A stretch of 64,000 nt of DNA from Ceratodon purpureus (GCA_014871385.1 CM026427.1:1298068-1362067); one strand, 5' to 3'; positions 33,754 through 47,910 are shown, counted from the first letter of the stretch. Notes: generated by a model not told the origin, from the letters alone. Numbers and translations: made by a program.

Positions 33754-36700
33754 TCATTTTGCAGTGCTCACATTGGCCCCAAACTCGAAGTAAATCCCAA
33801 AATCAGAGAATGAAAACGAGGCTTTGCTCATGGCAGTAGCCAGTTTTGTCAAAGCTTGCGGAACAACATGAGTGTACGTGTCAAGCCAACTGTAGTCTTC
33901 TTCAGTTTCCCATTCCTTCACTCGGGGTCGCTTAGAAGGGGGATGCCAGCCTGAACTGTAGCAAGGAGCTGAACTTCGGTGTGGCTCCTTACAATCTCGG
34001 CACCAACCATGTCTCCACTGCTTGCTGAAACCTGCATCCACATGAGACTTTTGGGGTCGGGACCAGTTAAGCCTCTCAGAATCACTTTCACCTGGACTTG
34101 TACCTTGGCAGTTTTGGCATCTTGTGGAAGGTAACGTGGTAGTACCCTGTGGAGTCATAGCTTCCTGTTTCCTTTTCTTGCCTCCCCCTGCAACAGTACT
34201 GCAGCCTTCTAAACTTTTTCTAGGAGTATCCCGAGAAGAAACAGGTTTCTGAATTTGTTCTTGCGGGGAACATCCAGAATTGCCAAGAATTGTAGAATTA
34301 TGATGCTCAGTGCCACCAACAATCATGTCATTCTCGTGATTGGATGCAGGTTCCTGATCTGGAAGAAATTGAACAGAATGAGCATCCATCACTTGAGAAG
34401 AAATGTTGAGTTTTTCTCCACTTGCAGCATCTCCCACACCGCGATCTTCTACGGTGTTTGTTGCCAATGGACTCTGTTTGCAAGTTTCAACGACGACACC
34501 ATTTCCACTCTTTGCGCCATCTTCTTCACTTCGGGGAACTGCTTCGTCTTCATTGTTAGAACGATTCACAATATCTGGAGAGGATCCTCTCAAACGTTCA
34601 TGAGGTGAATATTTTCGTTTTCTGCTCTGGCTTGAATCAAGCCCTGACTTAACTTCACCAAGCTCGGTACCGTCTTTATCCACACAATCGAGATCAATGG
34701 GATCTTGAGCAGAGCCTTGGCGATTCAACGATAAGGTCGTATGGGTGTCAGTCTCTTTGCCAAACCCCGACACATCTACATGTTGCTCTATTTCTCTTGG
34801 TTCTCCGACTTCAGGCTGTGCGACATTGCTGCAAGAGGGTACACATGGAGGTTTTGGCGTTCTACTAACTGCCTTGAAGCTCAAACTTGGATTTAACGAT
34901 TCTTCACCTGATGAGTGAGTCTGAGCTTGCTGTGAAAGTCGAGACATGTTCTTCCGTTTCTTTAACGCTGGGGTTGCATCAACGCTGTCATCGCCTCCAC
35001 CAGGAGCTCCCACCCAGTCTCCAAGAGACAACGCCCCTCGACCGACGGAACACAGTGTGCCTTCATCTTTATGCTCCAAGTGGTTGCGGCCAGGTTCCTC
35101 TAAGATTGTTTCTAGGTTGTTCTCACAAAGCTTACTTTCTGGCTGTTGACATGCACTTCCTTCTGGCATGTTGGAAGCTTTCAATTCTCCTCCAGTGATG
35201 GTCTTGTCTTGAAAAGAAACTTCTGCATTGACATACTACACGAACTTCAGTGGTCTTGGTCGCCAGAATCATCCGTTACGAAAGTTGAACCGAACCTGAT
35301 GAAGGCATGTACGACAATTTACCCTCTAAACACTAAATGGATTATAGGAAAAATAAGTCCAGAGATCCTATGGGGGCGAGCTTCTCGAGTAATTATGGTT
35401 GACGAATAATTGCTCTCAACACGAAATTGTCATCGCACGTTGAAGAACTGTTCAATACAGCAAAATCTAAGTACCCAGTTGAAGGATGCAGAAGTTTTTG
35501 AAGAGCTAAAAGCAGAAATTATCTTTGAATAAAGTATGAGAAACATACCAGATGGGGGTCTTGAAAGATTGGAAGGACCAACAGAATCCAGCTTCCGGTC
35601 CCTGGCCTTCAAAAATATGCGGTCTTCCTTCCTACAATGACTTGACAGACTAATCTCAATGCTCCGCTGCACAATACATGGGCCTTGGGTTTTCAGCTCC
35701 ATCGATCCATCCCCAGTCCGGACCGAACCTCCAGAAGATTGTGAACATCTGATCTTTTCAGAAGGACTTGCTCTCAGAGAAGCCCAACCAAATGAAGACT
35801 TGCTGACAGATGCAATAGCATCAAGTTCTGAAGAATCCAGTTTGAAAACAGAGCTGAGGGACGTCAAGGCTTTCATGAGGCGCTCCACACGCACTACACA
35901 CGCGGAATCAGGTGTATTTTGTCCACTCTTTGCCAATACAGATGTCCTCATAGCAATCTCTGAAGTTTCTAAATACTTCAAAGGGACAATGCCGTACAGT
36001 TCTTTGTCTTCCCACAGAGCCGTTTCAGTTCCATGTCCTTCCTTTTCAGAATAAGCTATACAATCGTAGTCATGGTTTTTTGCCGTGCCAACGTGTTGCA
36101 GGCACTTGGCTAGGAGCAGGCATGCTTCCTTTCCGAAACTGCATAGCAATTTGTCACATTCTTCATCACCCTGAATTTGTTGGACCAAATTAGGGTAGTT
36201 GGCTAACCAATTGCAAAAGACCCCCACTGCAGGAAACAAGTGGCTGCAACATAGCTCTTCCGCTCTCGTACAATGCTGTACAACTATAGTCATAAACTGA
36301 AATGAAAATATAATGGCTTGCATCACAAAATATGATATTTCTGGCCCATCGGAATTCCGACAACTTTTATCCTTCTTGGGCCCGACATTGTGGATGGAAA
36401 GAATCAACAAAACAACAAGTTGCATGACGCTGAACGCTTGATTTTTGCAGGGATTCGACTTCTCGAGGGTGAAAGAAGAAGTTATCAGCATGTTGTCTTG
36501 AGAAAGGAGCAGTTGTGCTTCTCCGAGTACTGGCGTAGAAAGTTCGGACAAATCTTCCAACCTGCCGAGCAGAATAACAGAATGGTGAGTCTTGAATAAT
36601 ACTGGCCTAGCATCTAGAAATTCCTTAACCATTTAAAGATGACAAATATAATATGCATGATAGACATCATATGTTCACCCAATTGACAGGTCCAGGCCAA

Positions 36701-38843
36701 AAGCTACAAAAGTTGTCAACAGGAGAGGATTCAGACCCTGCTTTGTTGAAAAGAAGCCCGATTAGAGTGATGAAGTGCACACGAAACCGTCTTTGCAGTC
36801 TAGTAAGAGGGCTCTCTTTGTGAGATTCGGTGCTCGACTTGGTGGTATGGCTCTCAAAAGCTTGTGCCATTTGAATATCAATAGCCACATCTTCTTCAGG
36901 TGAATTTGACAGCTGTGAATTATGGTGTTGGTTCTGAAAATTGTGAGGCACGAGTCAGATTCGAGTTATTTGTGGAGGAAAAAACATCACAAGGCAAGAA
37001 ATCTCAACTGAAACAGCGAGTGTGTGTTTAAGATCCCGTTTGGATTATATCAGAGGGCAGCAGAGAAGCTATTATTACATTAAAGCAACACCCAGCTATT
37101 ATTACTTAACATGCGATAAACTAAAGAAGCATGTCTCAAGTTAGAGCAAAATGTACTAACCTTCTCAAACAGCAGCTTAGCATTTGCACGGGCAGTAATA
37201 AACGGAACAGGTACAGCTAAACTGTAGAGGTAATGATACAAAGCCTGCAAATTATCTCCCGCATATGTGGCCAGCACACCGAGCTGCAACACCACAATAG
37301 CATCAGCAATAGCTTGGTAAAGAATGTTAAACCATGAGCTCTTTTTCGACAGAAATAAGTACATGCTTTGAACTTATACAAGACATTGATCAATAGAAGA
37401 TCCTCAAATTGTCGAGTGTCGTCGGTTGGTACAAGAACCTGGTTATGAGGATTGCCACCAAAAGGCCAGAGAGCGGAGGCTTGTCGGTAATAATTGGCTG
37501 CTACATACCAGTCAGCAGTGCGCCCTTCAACAACCAGGTGAAGTTCTTTATACCGAGCCAAATCTCCCAGGTATATGTAGCACCTGTGGCAGACACATTC
37601 CCATCTTCTGAACCTTTCGTTGCTGCTGCTAATCTCTGCCACTCCATTTCCAAACCGGACTTGTTAAAACAACAGACGCGGGAAATCAAGGTTAACAGTT
37701 TGAAGCAGGGGAAAAAAATCCTTAGATATCAAAGGAAAACATTCGGATATAAAATATTTTAAGGACATACCAGTTATATTGCTGGAGGACGAGAGTTTTC
37801 CGGGATTCCCATGCTTAGCGCCTAGCTTTGCGATGAGCCCATGGTAGAACCCAGTTGCTTCATCAAGGAAGCATTTGTACTGGCCCCCAACTCTTTCGAA
37901 TTTCAGCTGCTCAACAGCTTTCTTCTTATGGGGTACATTGGCGGCAGCAAGAGCAGCTCCTTTCAGTTTCTGTAAACGAGCACGAAACTCCTCGATGAAG
38001 CTGTAGTGAAGTCGCCAGAGCTGCTGCTCTATCGACTCTGAGCTTGGCAGGTTCTCGAGAATGATGTTTTCGTAGCCCTCACGAATGTTGGTGGTGAGGG
38101 CTCTCACAGCTCGGTCGAATGGGCCCTTGCTGCGTCGCAGCTCTGCAAGCTTCTGCTCCTGCTCACAAATCTGGCAATGCATACAAGCTTTTAAAATAAC
38201 AAACTATCAAGACATGCCTGAGAAACTGGAAGAAAACAGAACCGTACATCTTAAACCATGGCTACGGAATTTGACCAACAACTAGGAAGACAATACTTCA
38301 ACTGGATTCAGTATCTCCTAAATCATGGTGTAGAGCGTTTTCGCTATCAGTCATTATATCCCAAGTTCTCAGCTTCAGAATGCTTTTACAATTTTGATCA
38401 AACTGGCGCAGTGCTCATACCAAAGCTGTCAAGAGTGATTTAGCCTACGAGAATCGATCAAGAATATTATGAAGCTCACAAAGACAAAGCGCATTAAAAA
38501 ATTGCTTCGAGTGTTTGGGTAACATTCAAAAACACTACATCCAACAGGGTTGTGATTTCTTAGCTGAAATCACAAACATCGTAGAACCTGGCCGGAGCCT
38601 CCAACTTAAAGGAATCTCCCACACCAGCGCAGCAGAAAAAATCGACAAAAAGGAGAGCTCTTTTAAACCTAAGACCATCACTGAAGAGAGAAAGAGAGGC
38701 GATGGGTAGTAGGATCAAGCGGAGCCACGCACGCTAAGTCTCGCAACAACGAAACAAAAATCACAAAACTACACATGCGAGGGAAAGAAAGCAACCTGGT
38801 CAAGACGGGGTTGAAGAAACGATCCACGTTCTGAGTCCGTCAT
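33754..38843 (-). CDS. SMG7: SMG7-like (EST1 family) nonsense-mediated decay factor, 1156 aa
   Basis: Seven exons (minus): 38843-38796, 38170-37771, 37659-37439, 37283-37161, 36933-36737, 36561-35549 and 35222-33754, open through 3471 nt. Exon 1 gives MTDSERGSFLQPRLDQ. The N-terminal 14-3-3-like helical domain follows (QLWRLHYSFIEEFRARL, then CHRCYIYLGDLARYKELH), then TPR-like sequence typical of the EST1 DNA/RNA-binding domain (ADWYVAANYYRQASALWPFGGNPHNQ region; LYHYLYSLAVPVPFITARAN; LTRLQRRFRVHFITLIGLLF). The long C-terminal part (about 670-1156) is Ser/Pro-rich and poorly conserved, as in plant SMG7, ending in a Trp-rich segment. SMG7 binds phosphorylated UPF1 and directs mRNAs to decay; in plants it also acts in meiotic exit. 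The intron 5 donor (CAGG/GTCTGA) is non-consensus but gives the conserved LFNKAG-LEDLSEL join. Confidence 0.85.
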
Positions 38844-40099
38844 CGCTCCTCTTCCGCCACGAACACCCACCTTCAAAGAAACGCCCGCGCAACGGCTGGA
38901 GCTTCCTAGGTCCCGCGATCCCCCTCAGCTCGAGCATCGCAGCCTCGGTCCCCGGCCGAGACGATCACCAAGGAATCACATCCCCTTTCGACGTTTACAA
39001 CTGCACCCGAGTCGACCATGGCGTGTGGAATGTGACATGCGACAGACTGAAGGAAAACAATCCAGACGTCTCATGGCAAAACCATCTTCACCGCCGTAGC
39101 CACGAGAATGCCATCTCACATAACAAGATAGAAGCTGCATATGGACCCATGTCGTGTGCTAAATGGCAAACCTGCTAAATTCTTCACCTGGAGAGAAAGC
39201 CGCAACAGTTCTCAAAGGCATAAAACTCAAAAAGGGTGAGTTCTAACGACTCCCCTATGCACCTACAGTGTACCGCTGTCTCTAGAAACACGGACAGCGC
39301 AAATCAATGCTTTGAAACGGTCCCTTCACATCAGAGACCTAATCTTCTGGCTGCCCAAGTGAAGAGAATTCGGGAATGTGGCCTCTGGTGCTTCAAAATC
39401 GGTGGTGTAGCAGAAACTTCAAGTGATTCAAATTGAAACATGCGGCTTCGGAGAATTTGCTGTGGTTTTACTGATCTGCACATGGTGTAGTTTTGGTGTG
39501 GTTTACAGAGAATGTGCTCCGGACATAGTGCTAAAATTTATGTTGCTTCGTGAGACTGAATTCTAGGCATCGTGTTCATGTGCTGTTCATTGTGGTAAGT
39601 GGAAGGTTGCAGTGAAGGTGTTGGGTAGAATTGAGCTTTGTATGCGGTTGGACTGGGAAGAGATTACGTACATCGATGCATTGCTGCGAATTCGTTTCAA
39701 GTTGGACTACTGTAGTGGTTGCCAAAAACGGCAGTCGTTACAACAGGGAAAGTTTGGTATGTTGCCAGCATTTTCATGCGTGTAAGTGACTTAAAATATG
39801 GTAAGAGGCGGACAGAAAAGCTCTCAGTTTCTGGAGTCCTACAAATTGTCACAAGACAGTCTAGTAAAACGATTGTAGCGCTAGGGGCTGTAGAGAGCTT
39901 GGGGTGTGTCGCCACAAGGATCAATCCTATCAGGTTTCAGAGAGATGTCGATGCAACTTTTGCAGTGGAACAAAACATCTCATTTGTGTCGGAGAAGGGC
40001 AAAAAAACTTTGGTTGTTGAATAGGGCACAACTGTAAAGAATGCTCGGTTGTGTTGACTATGCTACATTATCAATCTCACTTAAAGAGGGGCTCGGATC
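38844..40099. other. Intergenic: SMG7 promoter and NLE 3' flank
   Basis: The stretch 38844-39000 is relatively GC-rich and is presumably the SMG7 leader and promoter. Plus-strand open frames at 39236 and 39719 show no recognisable protein content. Confidence 0.4.
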
Positions 40100-43000
40100 T
40101 TAGCTCATCCACAACTTAAGCACTCGGTCTCTGCCTCCAGAAGCAACCTTTTCACCATCAGCACTCCAGTCTACGGCAAAAACCTGAAAGTCCGATTTGT
40201 TTCCATGTCAGAAGCGCATTATTATTAATAAGGTTATAATTCTTCAAAGACGAGCACCAGTTTCTGTTGTCACGGAACTCAAATCCCGCATATACAGCAC
40301 GGTGAGTGTACCTCATCAGCATGGCCTGGAAGATCTTCTCGCAACTTTTGCGTCCTCATGTCCCACATCTGCGAGGAGGTGAACAAAACACAGCCTTCAG
40401 CCTTCCACTAAATTGTTGATTCTAAAATCATAATCGACGAAATAGCAATACAAAATCTAGATCACCGAGGGGAGTTTCAAATGTGTTTCAAAGATGAAAT
40501 TTAGGCATCACTTCAAAAGCATGGGCAAAATTGTTGAATAAGGCCAATACCTTCATCGTCGAGTCTTTGCTCCCGCTGACTAATAGTCTGCTATCCGCAG
40601 ACCAACTGTTCCAGACCATTCCAAACGTCAGACACTCGGTGTCATTTGCTAAAGTCCATTTTTAGAGAAAAATTGGGTTACAGCAAGCAATGGTGCCATT
40701 TCCCTTTAGAGACGACGGAAAGGCCTATTATAGTTTCATAGTTCAGCGAAGCCAAACTCTTGTAACTCCATAAGAGTATGTTAAAAAAATTGCAATACCA
40801 ATATGTAAGGAAAAACAACACGCGTTTGTCATCAGTAACTAAGATGCAAAAATCGTGCTGCAAAACGGTGTCTAGATAGTTACGGAAAGAAATAAAAAAG
40901 TCGTAGGACATGCTAACCTGATTTGATATACAGGGCCCACGTGGCCACGGAATGTGGCAATAAATTTTCCAGAGTATCCATCCCAGAGCTTGACAGACTT
41001 GTCAAATGAAGCACTAGCAACCCATCGCCCATCGGGAGAGAAATACACATGGTTGACCAACTGCAAAATCAGACGCTTCCATTCAGAAATGACGCAAAGA
41101 CATTGAGAATGTCAAACAGTGACGATACACTTTAAAACACAGTGAAAGAACGGGACGTTCAGATATGAGGGGCACTCAAGCTCTACCATTCGCATGCTCA
41201 TCATTATACCTGCTGGTGACCTGTCATTCTAGCTTTTGGTTGCTTGCTTGTTCCTGGCTCCCACAAAAACATGGTGAAGTCGTCGGACCCTGATACCAGA
41301 CGCTCCTGTGAATTACCTTTCGCTGCCTTATATCTGACCAATGCTGCCTGAAATAAATACAGTCATAATTCTGTTGGGTAAATTCGAGCCCAAATTCTCA
41401 GGATAAAAGCAGGAATCGTTATAGATCTGATTTCTTTGAAATTATTTGAGAAACCTTCAATCGAACATTGTAGCGAACCCCCCTAACTCTAGAATATCGT
41501 TAAAAAATACGGTACACATCAAACACAAATTTAACGAAACACGAAGTATGAGCTGTAATGTCACACCTAGGAATACTACTATTTGAAAAACAAGAATTCT
41601 ACTCGTGATAGCTTAGACGGTCACCTGCTTCATCTCTTCTGCTGAATTGAACTGTTTTCCAGTATGATCAAATGCTCCAGTCCGCAACACGTACTCTGTG
41701 CTCAGCGCCAGTGTGTTTACCCAATGACCATGTCCCTGGTTCAGAAAATAAATGTCAGAATAAAGCACCCATATGCAAACTTTAAATATACAATGGAGCA
41801 CCCCTCCAAAATATGAGTGCTGCCAATCACTATTTCTAGAAACAGCAATCGTCATCAATAATGTTGGTATTGCTGTTTTACTCAAACTAATGCCTTGATT
41901 AGTTGCGATAATAAATATCATCTTCGATGAGCTCCATGCAAATGTTTCGAATACTATGACATTTGGAACTACTTCCTCACAATCTGAACGGCTAACATTC
42001 TCATTGCAATCAGGTAGCATATAAATATAGCATACCTTGAGCTCCCGAATAAGCTTTCCTGATGTGGTCTCCCAAACCTTAATGGTGCAATCTTGAGAAC
42101 TGCAAAAAGACGATTAACATATCTTTAACTTTCATTCGCTACAACAGAGGATTAAAATTGAACAGACATTTCACACTGAGATCCGGGCTAACGGCTTCAG
42201 GAGCGTACCTAGAATAAATAAATCCCTCGCCGCCCCACTTGACACAGGTCACTGCAAGTGTGTGACCAGTAAGACACATCACTGTTTTATGCAGAGTGGT
42301 ATCCCATATACGAATATCACCATCTTTACTAGCACTAGCAAATCGCCGGCTTGGCGACTGAAGATGGGCCGGTTCCCATGAAACTGCTGTTATCCATTTT
42401 TTGTGCCCCTGAAATCGCATATAGCAACTCACATTAGTATAAGTCAAGGATAATTTCATCTTTTCTAAAGTAAGCACGTTAATCACAACTGGCTAGCAAA
42501 TAGTTCAAAATAGGCATCGTTTACTTGAAAAAAAACACACGTCGGAGGTTCACTCTATGAATTGTCTCCAAGATGTGTGCCTGTCCCACTCTTTCCTACA
42601 GGTTAATGAAGAAGGAAAACATACTGTCAAGGGATTTCCAATAGCCTTGCCTGTTGTAGGCTCCCACAGCCTCAGTTCCCCGTCTTTACTTCCACTCACA
42701 AGCATCTTGCCATCGGGTGACCATGCAATGCATAGCACCCAGTTCTTATGACCTATACCACCAAAACTTCTCAGACAGCGTTTCCTTCATTCAATTGCAA
42801 CCTTAAACCCTAACCCCCAGAAATCCACAATGCTTGATTAACAAGTCTGTGGTAAATTACCAAACTATCACAAAGGTGAAGCGAGAAATAAAATAAAAAG
42901 AACAGAAGATATCACGAATATGAAACCAAAATCGAAACCTTACCGGTGCAAGTAAACAGAGGTGTTTGTGTATAGATGTCCCAAAATCGCACGGTTGTGT

Positions 43001-43894
43001 CACCTGACCCACTGGCTAACATACGACTATCTGGACTAAATTGTACAGACAACACTGCTTCCGAGTGTCCTGCAACACAATCACACAAACAGATGTCAGA
43101 GAAACCAGACGAGGAAGTCGTATTGCATCTTCTCCACTGAAAATTATAACCAAAACATCCTGCAAACCAAGCACTCACCAGGTATACTAGCAGAACAACG
43201 CGTCACAGGCTTGATACGAAACACAGCCTGTGGTTGATACACTATTTGTAGTACCTGCTCAACCGATACTGCAAGAACCACGGAGCCTTGAAAACTTAGA
43301 AAATGAACAAATATTAGAGTGTAAATGAAATGTCTTTCGCCCACGGCAGCAGCAAGCCGAAAAAATCATCCTAAGGCAGCGCTCTCCGTCAAATTCCAAA
43401 ACACTTCAAACAAACTCCACTAATTCTACCTCAAACCTCAAAATTCCTATAAAAAAACTCACGCAAGAGCTCTAAACAGCTCAAATTAACGACAGTCAAT
43501 CCAGAGACTGAAGCCCATCCCACTCCCATTCCAGCTGCAAAACCTCAGTACCTCTATTTTGCAGCAGATGGGCACCCAGGCTTCCAAGGAGCTCCTTATC
43601 ATTGATATAAAACGCGTAAGGCAGCTTCTCCTCCTGCCCAACAAAACCATAACCCCAAAATGAAAACCTCAACCACCACCATTCCACTCCAATTCATCCC
43701 ATCAACGAGAACCGATTCCCCACTAACACCTCACGTTCACTTACATTCTGCAGAAGCGTGTTGATCAGGAGGTAGAGCTCCTTAGGACCTGCATCCTGAG
43801 GCAGGTCAAGCGGAGCCCCTAAGCTTCGCCCCTCCGGGTCTGTAAGCGAACAGATGATATTGTTCGCAGGAATTGCGAGCGGATTGGTGCCCAT
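40100..43894 (-). CDS. NLE: Notchless/NLE WD40 protein, 475 aa, 13 exons
   Basis: Exons (minus): 43894-43745, 43633-43552, 43268-43179, 43069-42944, 42752-42625, 42408-42209, 42099-42036, 41735-41625, 41347-41210, 41060-40918, 40605-40551, 40368-40312, 40183-40100 (1428 nt, open). The N-terminal NLE domain covers about residues 10-85 (LPYAFYINDKELLGSLG, then VLQIVYQPQAVFRIKPVTRC). Eight WD40-type blades follow, with typical repeats such as GHSEAVLSVQFSPDSRMLAS, then GSKDGELRLWEP, GHKKWITAVSWEPAHL, GHGHWVNTLALSTEYVLRT and GHADE-VFAVDW. Length and order match Notchless of plants, animals and Rsa4 of yeast. Notchless is a 60S ribosome assembly factor; its NLE (MIDAS-binding) domain is contacted by the AAA-ATPase Rea1/MDN1. 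It is nuclear/nucleolar and usually essential. It shares a short divergent promoter with ProRS. Confidence 0.95.
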
Positions 43895-44177
43895 CTTCGC
43901 TACCAGAAGAAAAACCCACACAAAAGCTGGAAATAAAAGTCTTCGGAGAAATCCAAAACCCCTGGAACTTAACTCTAAAACCCCACAGTGACGAGGAAAA
44001 CCCAAAACAAGGGACAAGTCTGCAAGGAAGGCTCAACCCTAACCCTAAGGTTAGGGCAACTGGGGAGCGCAACCCGAGTCTAGAACCCCTAAAGTCTCTC
44101 ACTTCCCATCTCATCTGGCTTGTCTCTTTTGTGAGCTCATTTGGGTTGTGAGCAGTGATCGAGTTTCGGGTTGCACA
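43895..44177. promoter_or_regulatory. Bidirectional promoter of NLE and ProRS with telo-box
   Basis: Only 283 bp separate the two start codons, so the promoters and leaders overlap. At 44034-44057 stands CAACCCTAACCCTAAGG followed by TTAGGGC, a plant telo-box (AAACCCTAA-type) on both strands as a near-palindrome. Telo-boxes are common in promoters of plant ribosome biogenesis and translation genes, which fits both neighbours. Confidence 0.7.
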
Positions 44178-47100
44178 ATGGCGGATTCGGGGGCGGAGCG
44201 TGTCTCTGTCAACGATCTGAACGTGGCGGAGAAGGTGAGCATCACGGGTGCTGAAGCTCCGGAGGCGAAGCCCAGGGAGAAGAAGGAGAAGCCCAAGAAG
44301 GCTCCCAAGGAGAAGAAGCCTGTCGTGCACGGTGGCGCTCCTGGAGGTCAGAACCTGTTGTGTGCGGCGGTTTGGGTTATTTGAGTGATCGTTGCAATGA
44401 AGAGTATCGGCTGGGTTTTTTTCTGATTCGTTGCAGCCATTGTCGTGTCCAGATCTTGGTGTCTGGAGCATTTTCGTTAATTTCCTCGGGATAATTCTAG
44501 TATGGGGAGCTATTCGATGTATGTGTGTAGAGACCCGGAATCAGCAGTAGGAGCCAGCGAAGTTTTGATCCACGACCTTCTGCTTACTTCTTTCAATTCA
44601 TTGTGGTTGGTTGGACAGATGCTAAGGCTAAAGACGTGAAGAAGGAGACGAAGCTTGGGCTTCCATTTAAGAAGGATGAGAACTTCGGGGATTGGTATTC
44701 CGACGTAAGTTTTAGAGCTTCTCAACTCAATTGCAGGTTTCGACAGAGGGAAATTATCCAGGGTTTTTCGAAGATCTTCGGAGAGTAGTTTTTAACGAGG
44801 TTGGGATTGGGTTCTGCAGCTCGTTGTGCGAGGGGAGATGATTGAGTACTATGACGTCTCAGGGTGTTACATCCTGCGCCCGTGGTCGTATTCGATCTGG
44901 GAATCCATCAAGGTGCGTTGTGGACAGTGACTGCCCCCTTCTCGATCATGAGACTGTTTGTATCGCAGTCGGTGACACTGTAGACGCGACCCTGTGGATC
45001 GTGATATCATCTTTTATACTCGCCTGGGTAGTGTGGATGATTCTGAGAGGGACTTGGGCTTTATTACAGGACTTCTTTGACAAGGAGATCAAGAAGATGG
45101 GCATTGAGAACACTTACTTTCCTCTGTTTGTTTCGGAGAAAGCTTTGACAAAGGAGAAAGACCATGTTGAAGGTTTTGCCCCCGAGGTATGTGATTCTAG
45201 ACTTCGGTTCCTTGACCTTCCGGTATGACTATGAGAGAATGCTGGCGCATGTGCTGAAGAGCTGTGGCAGATTTAGGGTTTATGTCCTTTGCAGACGGAG
45301 AAATTTTGCTTCTTCTCCCCTCAGGCGACCTTGTCTTGTCCTTATGAAGCATCTCTACAATACTAGGAGGTCGATATGTTGAGCCGTGAAGCGTACTCCA
45401 TTGCGGCTACCATGCAATTAGCTCCTCATATGTCACTTTTGGTATCCGACAGGTTGCGTGGGTCACTAGGTCAGGAGACTCCCAGCTCGAAGAGCCCATT
45501 GCCATTCGCCCTACCAGTGAAACAGTTATGTACCCCATTTTCTCAAAATGGATCCGTGGTCATCGTGACCTTCCTCTCAGAATCAACCAGTGGTGCAACG
45601 TCGTGCGATGGGAGTTCAAGCACCCCACCCCTTTCATCAGGTGGGTTCTAAGAAACCTTGAAATTGATCTCTAGTTGGGACCATACTATTTTGATTGGGC
45701 TTGCAAGAATTGACTCAATGATTTATCAAATTAGTCCGGCTAATCCTTTGCACGACGAGTATTTGACTTCTATATATCCTAATAGGACAGCAAGTGGGGG
45801 TCTTGTTTCTGGAGAGCTTACTTGCTTTAGTGTAGAATCAATGCTGAAAATTGATTGGTTCACTTGTTGACTTGCTTTTCGATTGAGCTCAAAACTTAGC
45901 TGCTGCAAATCTAATGTGAGGATCCCATTCTATCATGCAGGAGTCGTGAATTTCTGTGGCAAGAAGGTCATACAGCGTTCGCTACCAAGGACGAAGCAGA
46001 CGTAGAGGTTAGTCACGTCCTATATAGTAGGCTAGTATTCTCAGGCTCGCGCTTGAAAACCTGAGTATCTCATACCTTGAAGTTGGATCCATTTGGTGAT
46101 ATGGTTCAAGGTTCTGAAATTGTTATGTTGGCAGGTGCATCAAATTTTGGAGCTGTATCGCAGAGTGTATGAGGAGCTTCTGGCCGTTCCAGTCATCAAG
46201 GGTGTGAAGAGTGAGGTTGAGAAGTTTGCTGGTGGTCTGTATACCACCACCGTGGAGGTGTGTGTTTCTTAACTTGGTTATACTTTGTTTTTCAAATTGG
46301 TATAGCCACTTGTGTTTTTTACAACTGCTGACCATGCATCTAAGTTGTCTTTCTTTTCTATGAAAGCCGAAAAGCAGTTAGGTCTCGAAGCTGATCTTGA
46401 CCTTTCTCTAATTAATCTCTTTGATATTCCAATGTACAGGCGTTCATTCCTGCCACCGGGCGTGGAGTGCAAGGGGCCACATCACATTGTCTGGGTCAGA
46501 ATTTTGCCAAGATGTTTGAAATCTTTTTCGAGGACGAGAATAGGGAGCGTAAGATGGTGTGGCAGAACTCTTGGGGTCTTACCACCAGAACGGTAAGCCT
46601 TTTTCTTTTAACATCTATTCGAGGGTGTGATGCAGAAATTATCCTGGTTTGAGTTGGTTATCTGAATTAACAATATCAAAGTTGCCCCTGGTCATCTGTT
46701 AATTCTGCAACTTGAATCATGTTGATCCATTTCTTTACTGGATGTTTCCTGATTACAGATTGGAGTTATGGTGATGGTGCACGGAGACAACAAGGGACTG
46801 GTTCTTCCCCCGAGAGTCGCACCTATCCAGGTCGTTGTGATTCCCGTGCCATTCAAGGGAATTGACCCCTCCGATGAATGCTTGAAAGTCACCCGGCAGT
46901 TGCAGGAGGCAGGTTTCAGAGTGAAGGATGACTTGAGAGATAACTACTCCCCTGGATGGAAGTACTCACACTGGGAGCTCAAGGGTGTACCCTTGAGAAT
47001 TGAAATTGGTCCCAGAGATATTGAGAAGAAACAGGTATATGATTACACTGTTTCTATCTTTATTTGTCAGTAACAATCCTATGTTTCAAATACTCTCGAG

Positions 47101-47910
47101 TGGTGTTTAGAGGCCTCTTTATCGTTGGTTCAACCACATTCTTACTTTCGCTTATTGTATAGGTCCGAGTGGTTCGCCGAGACTTGGAAGATAAAACCGA
47201 GGGACGATCCCAGGATATCCCTATGGCTGACCTTGCCGTGAAGATCGGGGAAATCTTGGAGACGATGCAAAAGGCACTCCTGGAAAAAGCTCGGGAAGAG
47301 CACGATTCATGTATTGTAGTAGCTGAAAACTGGGATGATTTCATGACTGCCTTGAACAACAAGAAGATGGTCCTTGCACCGTGGTGTGATGAAGTGGTAT
47401 GTTCGCAATGCTTACAAATCTGCACTTGTACTGATTACCGTGGATCACTTCAACCTGGCAGTGTGCATTTGCTCTCCTGTTCGACACTTGAACTGCATAT
47501 CCAGTACTGGAATAGAAAGAAACGGAGAGTTCGAGGGTGTATTATTTGTGTTTGTGCTTGGAAGGATCAATTTTAAGCTTATGAATTTTGAATTCTCAGG
47601 AAGTGGAGGAAAGCGTGAAGGCGAGGACCAAGGGAGAAGCTGGTGCTGCCAAAACTCTCTGCATGCCGTTCGAGCAGGATACCCTCCCAATGGTGTCAAA
47701 CACTATCGCTGAAGGTACCTTTCCTTTACTTTAGTGCATTTTGGTCTATTAAGATTTTCTTTAAATTAAATCTTGCGTGTGAGCTCTTCGCTTATGTAGA
47801 ACCTGAGTGACACTACCTAACTTGTTTTGCTGGTGACTACATCAGGAACTAAGTGTTTCGCGTCTGGGAAACCCGCCAAGAAGTGGGCGCTGTGGGGACG
47901 TAGTTACTGA
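44178..47910 (+). CDS. Prolyl-tRNA synthetase, cytosolic (eukaryote/archaeal type), 561 aa, 12 exons
   Basis: Exons: 44178-44346, 44619-44704, 44820-44912, 45070-45186, 45453-45640, 45941-46007, 46135-46257, 46440-46592, 46759-47034, 47163-47396, 47600-47714, 47846-47910 (1686 nt, open). Charges tRNA-Pro with proline. Residues 1-75 are a Lys-rich extension. The class II core includes [11 protein letters not shown] (173-183), motif 2 with R207 and E209 ([18 protein letters not shown]) and motif 3 ([20 protein letters not shown]). The anticodon-binding domain starts near [10 protein letters not shown], and the C-terminal zinc-binding-like domain ends WALWGRSY, as in the archaeal/eukaryotic type and unlike bacterial ProRS. 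No separate transit peptide is seen, so this is the cytosolic enzyme. Splice sites are canonical. Confidence 0.95.

Noticed and set aside
39236-40024. Plus-strand open frames downstream of NLE
   Set aside because: No codon or motif support, no recognisable family, and no clear splice partners.
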